This document shows positions 10,915 to 20,421 of a DNA stretch of 26,046 nt, piece after piece. The DNA is from Amoebophrya sp. AT5.2. Its lineage: Eukaryota; Sar; Dinophyceae; Syndiniales; Amoebophryaceae. How positions within the stretch are numbered: position 1 is the first letter of the stretch; every line of letters begins with the position of its first letter. Position numbers and translations under genes: made by a program. Location of the stretch: NCBI GenBank assembly GCA_005223375.1, contig RXOD01004206.1, positions 1 through 26,046 on the forward strand. Direction: 5' to 3'. The notes beneath the pieces are model-generated. The model was not told the DNA's origin, did no database searches, and saw only the letters and a list, made by a program, of their open reading frames with translations.

Positions 10915-13900
10915 ATGACAATGATGTACGACCGGGCCACCAGCTCCACGGGGCCACGCGCCGCCGGCAGTCCGCTGGGAAGTCCGCGCTTTTCACCCCT
11001 CGCCAGTCCGCGACTACTGGCCGAACACCCAGCAGCATCACCACGCCTCGCTCCGCAGACGGGGCCCGTGCCGAAACCGGACACATATCCTGAAGAGGTT
11101 AGTCAGCAATTCCTTTAAGTACAGTGATGTTTAATAGTTACATGGACCGTATTACTCTTACATGTGAACGGGTGGGCTTTGGAGCCGTTTGCGGGCCTCC
11201 ATGTAACCCATGTAGCCGGGTGACCCATGCAACATGTAACTTCCCGGGCTCTGAGGATCGCCGATATATTTCGCCGGTTTCGATTTCGTTTTGGAGCGTG
11301 TGCCGCTTGGGCCTGTTGTAGAATGGCTGAGGATCGCGATAGCGCGTGCCGCCGCTGTAGTGCCGCGCGCTGGGGGCGCCAGCGCGTTGGTGCTGTTGCC
11401 GTGGCTGCTTTGCTAGAGATGAGATACTATTACTTAGGAATGGTGGCGCTGGCGTGGGAGCCAAAAGGTTGCGGCGTGCCCTGAGGATGCTCGGCCGACG
11501 GGGCCCGTGCCGAAACCGGACACATATCCTGAAGAGGTTAGTCAGCAATTCCTTTAAGTAGTACAAGCACGACCACGACGTAAGCTCCTATTCATCTGGC
11601 CCGTTACCAGAACCAATTTAGGATCAAGAAAAATACCTGGAGATTGATGACTGTTTCGATTAATCAATACGTCCCCGTCAGCTACGACCAGCTGCATTAA
11701 CATTTAACTTTAAGGACGGCGGGAGAAGAAACGAAGCAACGAGAAAACAATCTTTTTACCCGCTTATCTTTCTGCTTTCTTCTTGTGCTGCACGCAAGTT
11801 TTAGTACTGACCCTCACTACAGATGATCATGATACCAACCGGCCGCCGCATCGACGGCCAGTTCCTTTCGACAGAATGCTGACTACCCTGTGATGTAGAG
11901 TAATTACGATACACGTACACGAAGTCGAAGACCAAGGTAGTCTTTATTGAAATCAAAGCTACTAGAAGGAAAGTGCCCCCCCCCCTCGCCTCTCTAGCTG
12001 ATCGCGCGCTACCGCTCACGCCGCTCACGGCTTCTCCTTCCTTTCGTTGACCACTGCCCTCCAATTCCGTTTCCACAGGTGACGGTCGATAAGCAGTATT
12101 CCTCTGGCGAGGTTCCGGTCCGGCTGAATCGCGACGAGCTGAAGACGATGTCGAAGGTCGACGGCTTTTGCGCGATGTGCCTTCAGCCTGGCGTCAACAA
12201 CCGCTACGAGGTGCTCGCCGTCTCCTCTCGGCTCCTCCACGACATGGAGGAACTGCAGAAATTCGACATAGTCACAACGCGCTCGCTCCAGTACCTCCGG
12301 GACTACGACAAGAAGTACGGCGGCCTGAAGGAAAGCATGACCGACAAGGAGTACCAGTACGCCGTTGAAGTTGTCGCCAACCGCATCGCGCATTTGCTGT
12401 ACCTAGCGGTAGAGGCATCCTCGCCGGGAAGAAGAAAGCACGTGGAGGAGGCGAAGCAGCTGTGCTTCGAAGCGGAGAAGTGGGACATGTTCATACATTC
12501 GGCGCGAATGTACCAGATTCGTGCGCAGATCGCCGTCATGGAATACGAACTGTCGTCGAAGCACACCGACAGACAGCTGAAGAAGGCGGAAAAGGACTTC
12601 AAGTACGCATTGGAGCAGTGCCAGGAAACGGTACTAGTCAATACAGCTTATGCTTGCTCGTGTTACTGTTACTTTGGGCGCTTCCTCGTAGTTTGACGAT
12701 CCTGAGGGGTGGAAGAATAGTGATAATCTGGCGATGATCATGCCATGCCATGAATCAATCTTCAAGCAATTGTTCTTGGATACCGCTTTTTTAGGTCGTG
12801 CGGTGCCAGCGCGCCGTCGCTAGAAAGATGCAAGGAGGTTTTTCTTTGACCTCGTCGTAACTGTAATCGGTCGTACAGCCCGTAGCTAGGTCGTTGTGGT
12901 AAACGAAACAGAATCAATTTCTCACACCAACAGGGCATTCTGAAGCAGCACCCGTGGATCCGGCGCGAGATTTTGTCGCTCAGCTACAACGGCTTGGGGA
13001 CAATATACTACTCCCAGAGGAAGTTTTCCGAAGCGCTCGACATATTCGAGTCCTGCGTGTTTGTGACGCACCAGTATACCTGCCACACGCTCTGGTAACA
13101 AGGAAGTTGGCTTTGCGATTTCAATTTTCTTCATTCACAGAGGACTAATATCTGCGGTTCGTCACAATCGAACTTACCAGAGCCAAAACCGTTACAGGTT
13201 TTATAAATCTCGTAAAAATCTTTCTACCTAGTAGTTTGGACTACACTTTATATCCCGCTTGGCAGGTTCATAGCTCTCTGCTACAAGGCGACGGGCGATG
13301 CGGCGAAGGCGTCCCAGGCGGTGGCCGAGGTGCTGAAGCGGGACCCGGACCATCCGGAGGCCCTTTCCGCCAAGTTGATGTGGACCAAGGACCAGCAGCA
13401 GAAGTCGTCTGTACTGGGCAAGGTGTACCAGCACCACTCCGCGCACCCGGTCTGCGCGCAGGCGTTCGCGGGGCTGAGCCTACAAGCCCTGGACAACGCG
13501 CAGGACCTGTCGACGGAGGCCAAACTGAAGAACTTCGAGGACATCGAAAAGCGTCTGATGCACTCAGTACAGATCGCGAAGTCGGAGCTCGACAAGGCAG
13601 AGTCATTTTACCTGATCGGGCAGCTTCACCAGAAAAGAGGAGACTACGGGGAAGCAGCAGGCTGGTACGAGAAGACAGAAGGTACGAACTATTCGCTTTG
13701 CGATCACCTTACTGATCAGTGGGCGAGTTAATACAAAAACGAAATACACCTCTCTCAGCAACTGTTCTCAAACTGATCGCACAGGCATCCGCATGATGAC
13801 ACAAAGTAATGGTCTCGTTCGTCTGAGAGATGGGATGAGACACTGACTTACAACACATCACCCATAGTCTGACGATGCCTGCGTCACGCGGTATTGTAGG

Positions 13901-16900
13901 TAATCATATTAATAGAATTCGCCGTCGATGTTACGATGCATGCAAGTCGTAGGCCGTGGCCCTGCGCGCCCGTTCAACTGATGACACAATGTAATGGTCT
14001 CGTTCGTCTGAGAGATGGGATGAGACACTTACAACACATCACCCATAGTCTGACGATGCCTGCGCAACGCGTTAAATTGTAGGTAAAGAAACATTATACA
14101 ATTCGCCGTCGATGTTACGATGCTTGCAAGTCGTAGGCCGTGGCCCTGTGCGCCCTTTCAACTGATGACACATTGTAATGGTCTCGTTCGTCTGAGAGAT
14201 GGGATGAAACAGTTACAAAACATCACCCATAGTCTGATGGAGCTATTTTGATCTACTGATTGATTTTGAGAGGATGAACTTTACTTTGGGATCAACCATC
14301 TGACCTCGTTGGATGTTGACTCACAAAAACGACAAGCATATGTCTGATTTGGTCTTTTTCAGCCGCGATGATCTTTCTGTTACTTCATGATATCCATCGG
14401 AATCGTGAAGCATCGGCACCATGTGTGTGTAGCCGCCCCATTGATCTAGCCTCCGCAAAAGAAAAAGTCTGAGGTCATTGCATTAACATCGATCCCTCGA
14501 TCCCTCGATCTGCCAGAGGCAAATCTCGCAATCCTTTGATATCACAGCCATCCGCGGTGACCACCTTCGCGCTCTCGCCGGTCTTTACTACTGCAAGAAG
14601 AGGCTTGGCTCCCCCGTGATCGCCCGGTCCTACCTGCTCAAGCTTCGCGACATGGTCCCTCACGACGTACAGGTGATGCGCGCACTCGTGCATTCCCACG
14701 TCGAATGCCGGGCCTGGCGGGAGGCTCTGCAGGCCTGCCAGGGCTACCTCGTGTACGCCAAAGAGCAGTCGAGGTCGTCGTCCTCGTCCTCTAGCGCGGT
14801 ACTGGAAAACCAGAAGGCCGCGGAGGCGGATGTGAAGCAGCTTCGCGCACAAGTGTACACCCAGATGCGGGAGGACCACGACAGGAGAAGCGCGCTCGAG
14901 GAGTACGAAAAAATCCTGAAGGACCACTACCCAATGCCCGAAAAGGCGGAACTAGAGGAGAAAAAAAAACAGGGACAGGAAGGCCGCGACAAAAAAATAG
15001 CGAAACTGAGGGCGGACGTGGAAAAGGTAAATAATTTGCTTTCATCCCCTCTGGCCTAGATAAGATAAAAATAGCGTATAGGTGTTCCACGAGACTATGG
15101 CGATGAGTTACGCGGACAGAATGATGAGTCAGACAACCGAACAAATGATAAGAAGAGTCCTACTCGGCCCTTGTGGCTGCTGAGGATAAACTTACGTCGC
15201 TGAACTGTCTTGTCGAAACTCATATACGCTTATACTAACGAATGGATTCCTGCTACTGCAAGCTGATGAGCCTATACAAATAATGATAAGAAGAGTCCGA
15301 TCCGCCTCCATAGGCTGCTGAGGACAATGGGATGAGGCTGATTGCACCCTTTCATAATTCGTCTTATGATATGCAGGCTAAGCCTGTGCCTAGGCGTACA
15401 GATTTTCATATGGATGAGCCAAAGAAAACAAAAGGAAAGGATTCTGACCCGCTGTGGAGAAGACTTTTCTGTAGAGCACTGGGTTCTGACAAGAATTTCG
15501 ATTTTTGAAGCCTAGAAAGAGCGCTATTGTCGTGATGAACAGCAGAAAACATAAGAAGAGCCGTCCAAGATGCTTGCATCGAAGACGAGACCATTTCTGT
15601 ACAGAGCACTGGGTTCTGAACGAGGTTTTATTGCCATTCGCTCCTATTTCTATCTAACTAACCTAAACACAAATGCACTCGCACAGGCACACGCAGTGAC
15701 AGATTCTCTTCTCCATGATATGTCTGGTAATCATGATGAGCCATTGAAATTCACATAAGAAGAGCCGTCAAAGGCGGTCTCGACCGCGATGCAGATTGCA
15801 ATTTCAAAGAGCACTGGGTTCTGAAACTACTACCTAGATGACCTTTATTCGCCACACCTACAATCTCGTGATGAGCAAGACGAGAGATTCTTATTCTCCA
15901 TATGCCTGGTAAACATGATGAACCATTGAAATTCAAATAAGAAGAGCCGTCAAAGGCGGTCTCGACCGCAATGCAGATTGCAATTTCAAAGAGCACTGGG
16001 TTCTGAAACTACTTCCTAGATGATCTCTATTTGCCACAGCTTTTATCTTGTGATGAGCAACAGAAATCAATAAGAAGAGCCGTCGGAAAGCCGCCCGCGG
16101 CAAGTTGTCGATAGCATTTCCAAAGAGCACTGGGTTCTGAAGAGGTTTGATGTCGAGGTAGCACCTATTCCTAGTATGACCACCTTTGCTTAAAATGGAA
16201 TTTCAAATTAAAAATATTAATATTCCAGGTGTGGGCGGACTACAACGCGCAGCACCCAGGCGGGTCGACATCAGCCAAGACGAAGGCGCAGATTTCCGTG
16301 GACAAGCTGGAGCGCAAGATCCGGCAGGAGCAGGACACAAAGAAGGCCGTCGCCGCCAGCAAATACAGCTACTGGGACTACGTTTTCGACCTGCCAAAGC
16401 TTCCGCAGCTCCCCGCGGACGAGCAGTTCTTACGGACCGAGTTCAAGGTTTGGAACGACGTCGCCACGCTGCAGTTCCTGTTCAACCACCACCGGCACGC
16501 GGCAGCGGCAATGAAGTTGGCAGTCGCGCGGTCCAAGGTGTCCGCCGGCGCGTGCTCAAAAGAGGACGAGGCGTGCATGGCGTTCAACCAAGCGATGCTC
16601 GCGGAAAAAGACGGCGAATTCGCGGAGGCGAAAAAGTTCCTCACGCAGTGTCTGCAGCGGAAGCCGGGCTACGCGGACGCGGAGGACTCTCTAAATAGGC
16701 TGAAAATGCAGGAGCTGGCGTGCGCGATAGGGCAACACGTCGGAGGTGGAACAATGCCGGGGGCATTTTCGGCGCAGGAACTGGCGACGCAGCACGCGGA
16801 GTGCAAAAAACTGCTGAGGAAGGCGGAGAAGGCGGACCACGGTAGTGCTGGTGGAAATCCGGATGACCCCGGAAATTTCCAGGGGGTGTGGCTGTTGCTC

Positions 16901-19900
16901 ACAGAAGCGCTGTCGTCAGGAGAGCCGCTGGCGGCGATAGAAAGACTGGAGACGCAGATAAAGAGTTATGACAGCGACGACTGGGTGAGAGGACGGGGCC
17001 ACTTCTCACAGTTCGAAAAAAGCGACGACGCGGTTTTGAGGCGGAAGAAGCATCGAGGGGACTTGTACGTCCACCTCGGAAACCTGTACCTGGAGCAGGC
17101 GGACAACGTGTGGAGGTACTGCTTTTGTTAAAGAAAAACGCAATTGTTCGAACTTCTGCGTAAAAGTAGTTTACACCGGCAGCGGCAGTTTGCTTCTATC
17201 GTGATGAACAGAAAAATTCAAGCTCAACAGACCTGAAGATCCTCCTCTCGCAGGCCGGGTTATGAAGCAGAATTCTTTCTCCGCTGTTCTGAGATTCCTG
17301 CTTACTTAATCCTATCGTACTAGTACTCGAAACAGGCCCTCAGGTATGATTGATAGACTCAGTACATCGTATTTATCGATATCTCCCCTGCAGTTTTCTA
17401 TTATCGTGATGAACAGAAATATTCAAGCTCAACAGACCTGAAGATCCTCCTCTCGCAGGCCGGGGTATGAAGCAGAATTCTTTCTCCGCTGTTCTGAGAT
17501 TCCTAATCCTACTTAGTCCTGTCGTACTAGTACTCGAAACAGGCCCTCAGTTCCTCAAGATAGTCTGATTGACGAGTCAGTACATTTTATCCCCCGTACA
17601 AGAAGAAGACACCGTCTTTCATGACTGGCTCAGTGTAGTACAACGGACACTACATCAATAAACACGACCATCGGCCTCCAGGTTTGAGCCGGGTGAGGGC
17701 CCCGACGACGCGAACCTGCGCAAGTCCGAGGCGGTCGAGCTTCTCGCCAACGCCGAGGTCGCTTACCAGCGGGCGCTCGACGACTACGCCAGCGACTGGC
17801 CCGAGTGCGCCGCAACCGCGAAGAACGGGTTGGGCATGCTTCACGGTAGTCCTATTTGTGCCTTGTTCTCCGCTTCCGACCTCGTAAAGGGGGGCGACCA
17901 GAGCATGGGCGTGGCGAACGGATTTCATCCAGCGCAGTTGTCCAAAGCAGACAAGGACGCGGCAAACCACATGCGAACCTCCGTTTTGCACTTCCAGGAC
18001 GCCATGAGAATGTATCGGGCGGACACCGACGCGGAAACGCAAACACTGATCCGAGTGAACTTGGCACACACGATGATGCGAAGGGACAACACAGTAGCAG
18101 CAGCAAAGTTCGCATTGAGGAAGTACCTACTGGCCTTGAAATCACCAAACTGGGAGAACAACGTCAGTCTCCTGAACGCGACAGCGCTGGCGTACGCGCG
18201 AGACGGTGATTTGGACAACGCCATCGAGCTGCTGAGGAAAGCCTACAAGCTGACGGCCGGCGCCAGTACTCGCGACGCTATAGCTTTATCGATACGTTGT
18301 ACTGGTAGAACATTGAGTTGACGGAACTGCCTTTTCTCAATTTTAATTTGACCAGAAGCTGACCGACTGCCGCGAAGGGGAAGACAGCGTCTCATAGCCT
18401 AGCATAGCCTTAAGTGGAGTGGAGTCCTCGGCGAAATTCCATCATATAATAAACCAAATTAACACCACGACCACAGATTCTGCGAAAGAGCCGCTTAAGA
18501 GCGACATGGTGACCACGTACAACCTCGCGCTCATGCTCGACGCGAAGCAGCAGCACATTTTGCAGACGTGCATGAGAGAGGATGGGGGGGACATGGACAC
18601 GGGAACCTGGAAGGAGGTGGTGCAGGTAAAGGAAGAGTCGATCCGCATGTTCAACAAAGTGAAGGAAATTTGGTCCTTCATAAAAACAAGCGAGGAGCAA
18701 GTCGCGGCCCACGCCTGGGTCACCTGGGGGATTGAGAAAACGACGAAACGGGACCGCCAGAAGATGATGAACGTCACCAGCAAAAGAGCCAAAGCGCTCA
18801 AATCGGAGGTACGCTTGAATATAGACAGAAGGTTTCGAATCTCATTCGCTTCTTCATTCACATTCAGTTCAACACCAAGGCGGTCGTGTGCTGGCGGCGC
18901 TTTGGGTTTGGTCGTGTGTCTTGAAAAATAAGTCGCAGATTCACAACCACAAGCACAATTTTTAAGGCGAGTGTTTGCGCTCGAAATAGAACGGAAAATC
19001 CGAGACAGCACGGGACGTAGGGACTCTTTGACAAATGTGCTTCTTGTCCGCAACTGCTGCTCAAAAACATATCCATGTCCGCAACTGCTTGTCAAAAACA
19101 TATCCATATCCACCGTGTTAGTGTTTGTAAGTATCTGTTGGTGTTGATTTCTCGCCTCGCCACCACAGTTCCGACAGATCAAGCAGGACTACGAAAAACG
19201 CGCGGAGCGGGACATGCTGGAGCGTGGGCGCATCGAGCAGGCGCTCGCCGATGAAAAAAAGAAGATGGAGGCCGACAAGAAGAAGCTCGACGAGCAGAAG
19301 GAGGCCGAGAGAACAGCTCAAGAGTTGCGCGAAAAAGCGGCCGCGACGGAGGCAGATGCCACATTCGAACGTGGTCTCGACAAGATGCAGCTGGACAAAT
19401 CCGCCTACGCAGACGACACCGACGACAAAAAGAAGGAGCAAGACAGAAACCTCTCAGGTACTGCTGGTCGTGTGGTTTTCATTGCCGATTGATTGACCTT
19501 TCTGTTCTTCTCGACTTCATTCATTCGATGCTGTACTCATCAAGATAGAAGCTGCAACATAAAGAACATTCATCCTCAACAAGAATGAAGATCACTGAAT
19601 AAATCGTCCAAATCCATCTTCGTCAATCTTCAGCCCTCGTTGACGACACGGAAATGGAGCCGCAGGTGGGATTCGGGCGTGGCCGCCGCCCGGGTGTTCC
19701 GCTTACCGAGGAACAGAAGGCGGCGCGACAAGAGGCAAAGCGGCTGAAGGCGCTCGAGCGGGAGAACGCCAATCGCGACGCGCTGCGCGCTGGCGCAGCC
19801 GCAAAGCGGGAGAAGAGTAAGCGCGAGCGGCCAAAAGAAACCGCTGAAGAAAAGGCATCGCGACAGAAGGCGAAAGCGGAGCGAAGGGCGAAAAAGAACC

Positions 19901-20421
19901 GAGGAGGCAAAGGCATGAGGGAACAGGCCGGTACAATATTTATTAGCACGGATTTAATAATTAATATCTTGAGATGCGTCTTCCTTGGTCTCTTACTTCT
20001 AGCACTTGCATCCACCAATGAATCATGTTCATTCATCAACCAGCTACTGATCTTTTTCTTCAAGGATTTCTTTCTACCCCATCCTACAGACGCCCTCGAG
20101 CTGCACGAGGACTTCGACGCGGAGTTCGACGAAGTCGCGCAGATCGACGTGACTGAGGGTGCAGGAAATGTCGAGGACGAGAAAACGAACATGAATGTGG
20201 ATGCCAATGATGTGGACGCCTTCCTCAAGCAGCAAGGAATAGCGGCCCCGGCAGACGACGACGAGGACGAGGGCAAGAAGAAAAAGAAAAAGAAGGACAA
20301 AAAAAACAAAAGGGATCGGGAAGACGGCGGAAGCGATGAAGAGGGCGGGAAGAAAAAGAAAAAGAAGCAGAAAAAGGAAAAGGAGGGCGGCGGAGCACCC
20401 GACGACGCCATGTGGGGGTAA
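10915..20421 (+). CDS. CTR9: CTR9-like Paf1-complex subunit (TPR protein), 11 exons, about 1503 aa
   Basis: CTR9 is the TPR scaffold of the Paf1 complex, which travels with RNA polymerase II in the nucleus and supports elongation and histone modification. Exons: 10915-11097, 12079-12630, 12934-13094, 13266-13681, 14548-15026, 16229-17115, 17682-18265, 18477-18808, 19169-19457, 19634-19930, 20090-20421. They total 4512 nt with all phases matching. An N-terminal Ser/Pro-rich tail (about residues 1-60) is followed by TPR-type helices in exons 2-8 (YNGLGTIYYSQRKFSEAL, AYARDGDLDNAIELLRKAYK). Then comes the CTR9-type MVTTYNLALMLD segment, a long charged coiled coil (exons 9-10), and an acidic/lysine-rich tail (exon 11) like that of animal CTR9. 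The typical CTR9 N-terminus is not evident, and the protein is longer than human CTR9 (about 1170 aa from memory). Start 10915 is the first ATG in frame; the frame is open upstream to an AG at 10886-10887, so an earlier exon is possible. Introns 4-6 carry snoRNA clusters. Confidence 0.82.
11058..11121 (+). repeat. 64-bp duplicated block, copy 1 (end of CTR9 exon 1 plus its donor)
   Basis: This block contains the last 40 nt of CTR9 exon 1 (…GPVPKPDTYPEE), the donor GTTAGT at 11098, and 24 nt of intron. It recurs at 11497-11560 with no mismatch that I can see. Confidence 0.9.
11497..11560 (+). repeat. 64-bp duplicated block, copy 2 (spare exon end and donor in CTR9 intron 1)
   Basis: Copy 2 lies 439 bp downstream of copy 1 inside intron 1 and keeps the donor GTTAGT (11537). 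In the CTR9 frame it is open upstream to 11438, which follows an AG at 11436-11437. An alternative exon 11438-11536 ending in the same PDTYPEE would therefore be possible. Whether it is used is unknown. Confidence 0.88.
13793..13872 (+). ncRNA. C/D-box snoRNA, dual 18S guide (SNORD33/snR55 + SNORD30 type), copy 1
   Basis: C box ATGATGA 13793-13799, D' CTGA 13823-13826, D CTGA 13869-13872. The 12 nt before D' (13811-13822, ggtctcgttcgt) are fully complementary to the conserved 18S sequence ACGAACGAGACC. By the D+5 rule this targets the A of ACGAA (human A1383, guided by SNORD30, from memory). The 11-12 nt before the D box (ending catcacccatag) pair with 18S CUAUGGGUGGUG, with one G-U, and target the U before GGG (yeast Um1269/snR55, human Um1326/SNORD33, from memory). 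It lies in CTR9 intron 4, so it is probably released by debranching and trimming of that intron. Confidence 0.8.
13978..14053 (+). ncRNA. C/D-box snoRNA, dual 18S guide, copy 2
   Basis: C box CTGATGA 13978-13984, D' CTGA 14008-14011, D CTGA 14050-14053. The D' guide (13996-14007) and D guide (14038-14049) are identical to copy 1, so the same two 18S positions are predicted. The C box starts with C instead of a purine. Confidence 0.78.
14162..14237 (+). ncRNA. C/D-box snoRNA, dual 18S guide, copy 3
   Basis: C box CTGATGA 14162-14168, D' CTGA 14192-14195, D CTGA 14234-14237. Both guides match copies 1 and 2. Differences fall between the guides (for example gatgaaac for gatgagac), which fits selection on the guides. 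Confidence 0.78.
14271..14347 (+). ncRNA. C/D-box snoRNA, SNORD27/snR74-like 18S guide
   Basis: C box AGGATGA 14271-14277 (one mismatch to RTGATGA), D' CTGA 14300-14303, C'-like GGATGTT at 14311, D CTGA 14344-14347. The D guide (gacaagcatatg, ending 14342) is complementary over 12 nt to 18S CAUAUGCUUGUC and targets the A of CAUA. That is yeast A28 (snR74) and human A27 (SNORD27) from memory, and counting the yeast 18S 5' end gives A28. The D' guide (ggatcaacca) pairs over 10 nt with 18S UGGUUGAUCC, predicting a site near U8. Confidence 0.75.
15121..15183 (+). ncRNA. Candidate orphan C/D-box RNA (short), unit A1
   Basis: C box ATGATGA 15121-15127, an ATGATAA C'-like box at 15145, D box CTGA 15180-15183, 63 nt in all. 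It shares the 'ATAAGAAGAG(T/C)C' middle block with the snR76-like units downstream, so it belongs to the same family. The sequence before D (cttgtggctg) matches no rRNA site that I recognise. Either the target is unknown or the copy is degenerate. Confidence 0.4.
15263..15321 (+). ncRNA. Candidate orphan C/D-box RNA (short), unit A2
   Basis: C box CTGATGA 15263-15269, ATGATAA at 15282, D box CTGA 15318-15321, 59 nt. It is a relative of A1 with a changed pre-D segment (ccataggctg). GCCTAT at 15270 and ATAGGC near 15310 could pair. No rRNA target is recognised. Confidence 0.4.
15411..15489 (+). ncRNA. C/D-box snoRNA, snR76-like 25/28S guide, copy 1
   Basis: C box is weak (TGGATGA 15411-15417); internal CTGA at 15444-15447; D CTGA 15486-15489. 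The pre-D sequence agagcactggg pairs over 11 nt with 25/28S CCCAGUGCUCU. The D+5 rule points to the third C of GCCCAG (yeast Cm2197, snR76, from memory). It is the most divergent of five copies in CTR9 intron 5 and lacks the ATAAGAAGAGCC block. Confidence 0.6.
15532..15619 (+). ncRNA. C/D-box snoRNA, snR76-like 25/28S guide, copy 2
   Basis: C box GTGATGA 15532-15538, D CTGA 15616-15619. The same 11-nt 25/28S guide agagcactggg lies directly upstream of D, and the shared middle block ATAAGAAGAGCC starts at 15551. The middle stretch differs from copies 3-5. Confidence 0.75.
15733..15824 (+). ncRNA. C/D-box snoRNA, snR76-like 25/28S guide, copy 3
   Basis: C box ATGATGA 15733-15739, D CTGA 15821-15824. 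The pre-D guide is the same as in copies 1 and 2. An internal near-palindrome GCGGTCTCGACCGC (15774-15787) could form a hairpin between the boxes. It is nearly identical to copy 4. Confidence 0.75.
15915..16006 (+). ncRNA. C/D-box snoRNA, snR76-like 25/28S guide, copy 4
   Basis: C box ATGATGA 15915-15921, D CTGA 16003-16006. It matches copy 3 across almost the whole unit, including the GCGGTC/GACCGC stem and ~75 nt of downstream flank, so this is a recent tandem duplication. Confidence 0.75.
16050..16140 (+). ncRNA. C/D-box snoRNA, snR76-like 25/28S guide, copy 5
   Basis: C box GTGATGA 16050-16056, D CTGA 16137-16140, guide agagcactggg at 16124-16134. The internal GC stem differs in sequence from copies 3 and 4 (gccgcccgcggc), while boxes and guide are kept. 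It ends about 90 nt before the exon 6 acceptor. Confidence 0.75.
17201..17292 (+). ncRNA. C/D-box snoRNA, dual guide for adjacent 25/28S sites (domain V), copy 1
   Basis: C box GTGATGA 17201-17207, D' CTGA 17233-17236, C'-like TATGAAG 17261, D CTGA 17289-17292. ATC before C and GAT after D can pair as a terminal stem. The D' guide (17218-17230, tcaagctcaacag) is complementary over 13 nt to 25/28S CUGUUGAGCUUGA, targeting the G of CUG. The D guide (17273-17286, ttctttctccgctg) pairs over 14 nt with CAGCGGGGAAAGAA, with one G-U, targeting the G of CAG. That second region is the one yeast snR190 is complementary to, from memory. The two rRNA targets lie a few nt apart. It sits in CTR9 intron 6. 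Confidence 0.8.
17406..17497 (+). ncRNA. C/D-box snoRNA, dual guide for adjacent 25/28S sites, copy 2
   Basis: C box GTGATGA 17406-17412, D' CTGA 17438-17441, D CTGA 17494-17497. Guides (17423-17435 and 17478-17491) are identical to copy 1. Only two or three substitutions separate the 92-nt units, and the flanks after the D box are also similar, so the copy is recent. Confidence 0.8.
19047..19107 (+). repeat. 30-bp tandem duplication in CTR9 intron 8
   Basis: Two adjacent ~30-bp units start 'gtccgcaactgct' at 19047 and 19077 and continue 'tcaaaaacatatccat', differing at two or three bases. Function unknown. Confidence 0.75.

Larger units (their letters stand above)
13794..14238 (+). repeat. 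~185-bp tandem repeat, about 2.4 copies, in CTR9 intron 4
   Basis: Units start at 13794, 13979 and 14163 (periods 185 and 184 bp). The third is cut off after the snoRNA. Each unit is one ~76-80-nt C/D snoRNA plus a ~105-nt spacer. The spacer is also well conserved between units and contains a TACGA...TCGTA inverted repeat. Tandem duplication multiplied the snoRNA inside the host intron. Confidence 0.9.

Noticed and set aside
10394..11086. Minus-strand ORF of 230 codons
   Set aside because: It overlaps the CTR9 first exon and the candidate exon on the + strand. It has no family motif and its composition mirrors the GC-rich + frame.
13794..14238. CRISPR-like or satellite interpretation of the regular repeats
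   Set aside because: Units are ~185 bp with only 2.4 copies, lie in a eukaryotic intron and contain C/D boxes with rRNA guides.
14448..14475. Possible further C/D RNA with CTGA near 14470 in CTR9 intron 4
   Set aside because: The upstream C box (cgatgatc) is poor, and the pre-D sequence gives only a 7-nt rRNA match in the wrong context.
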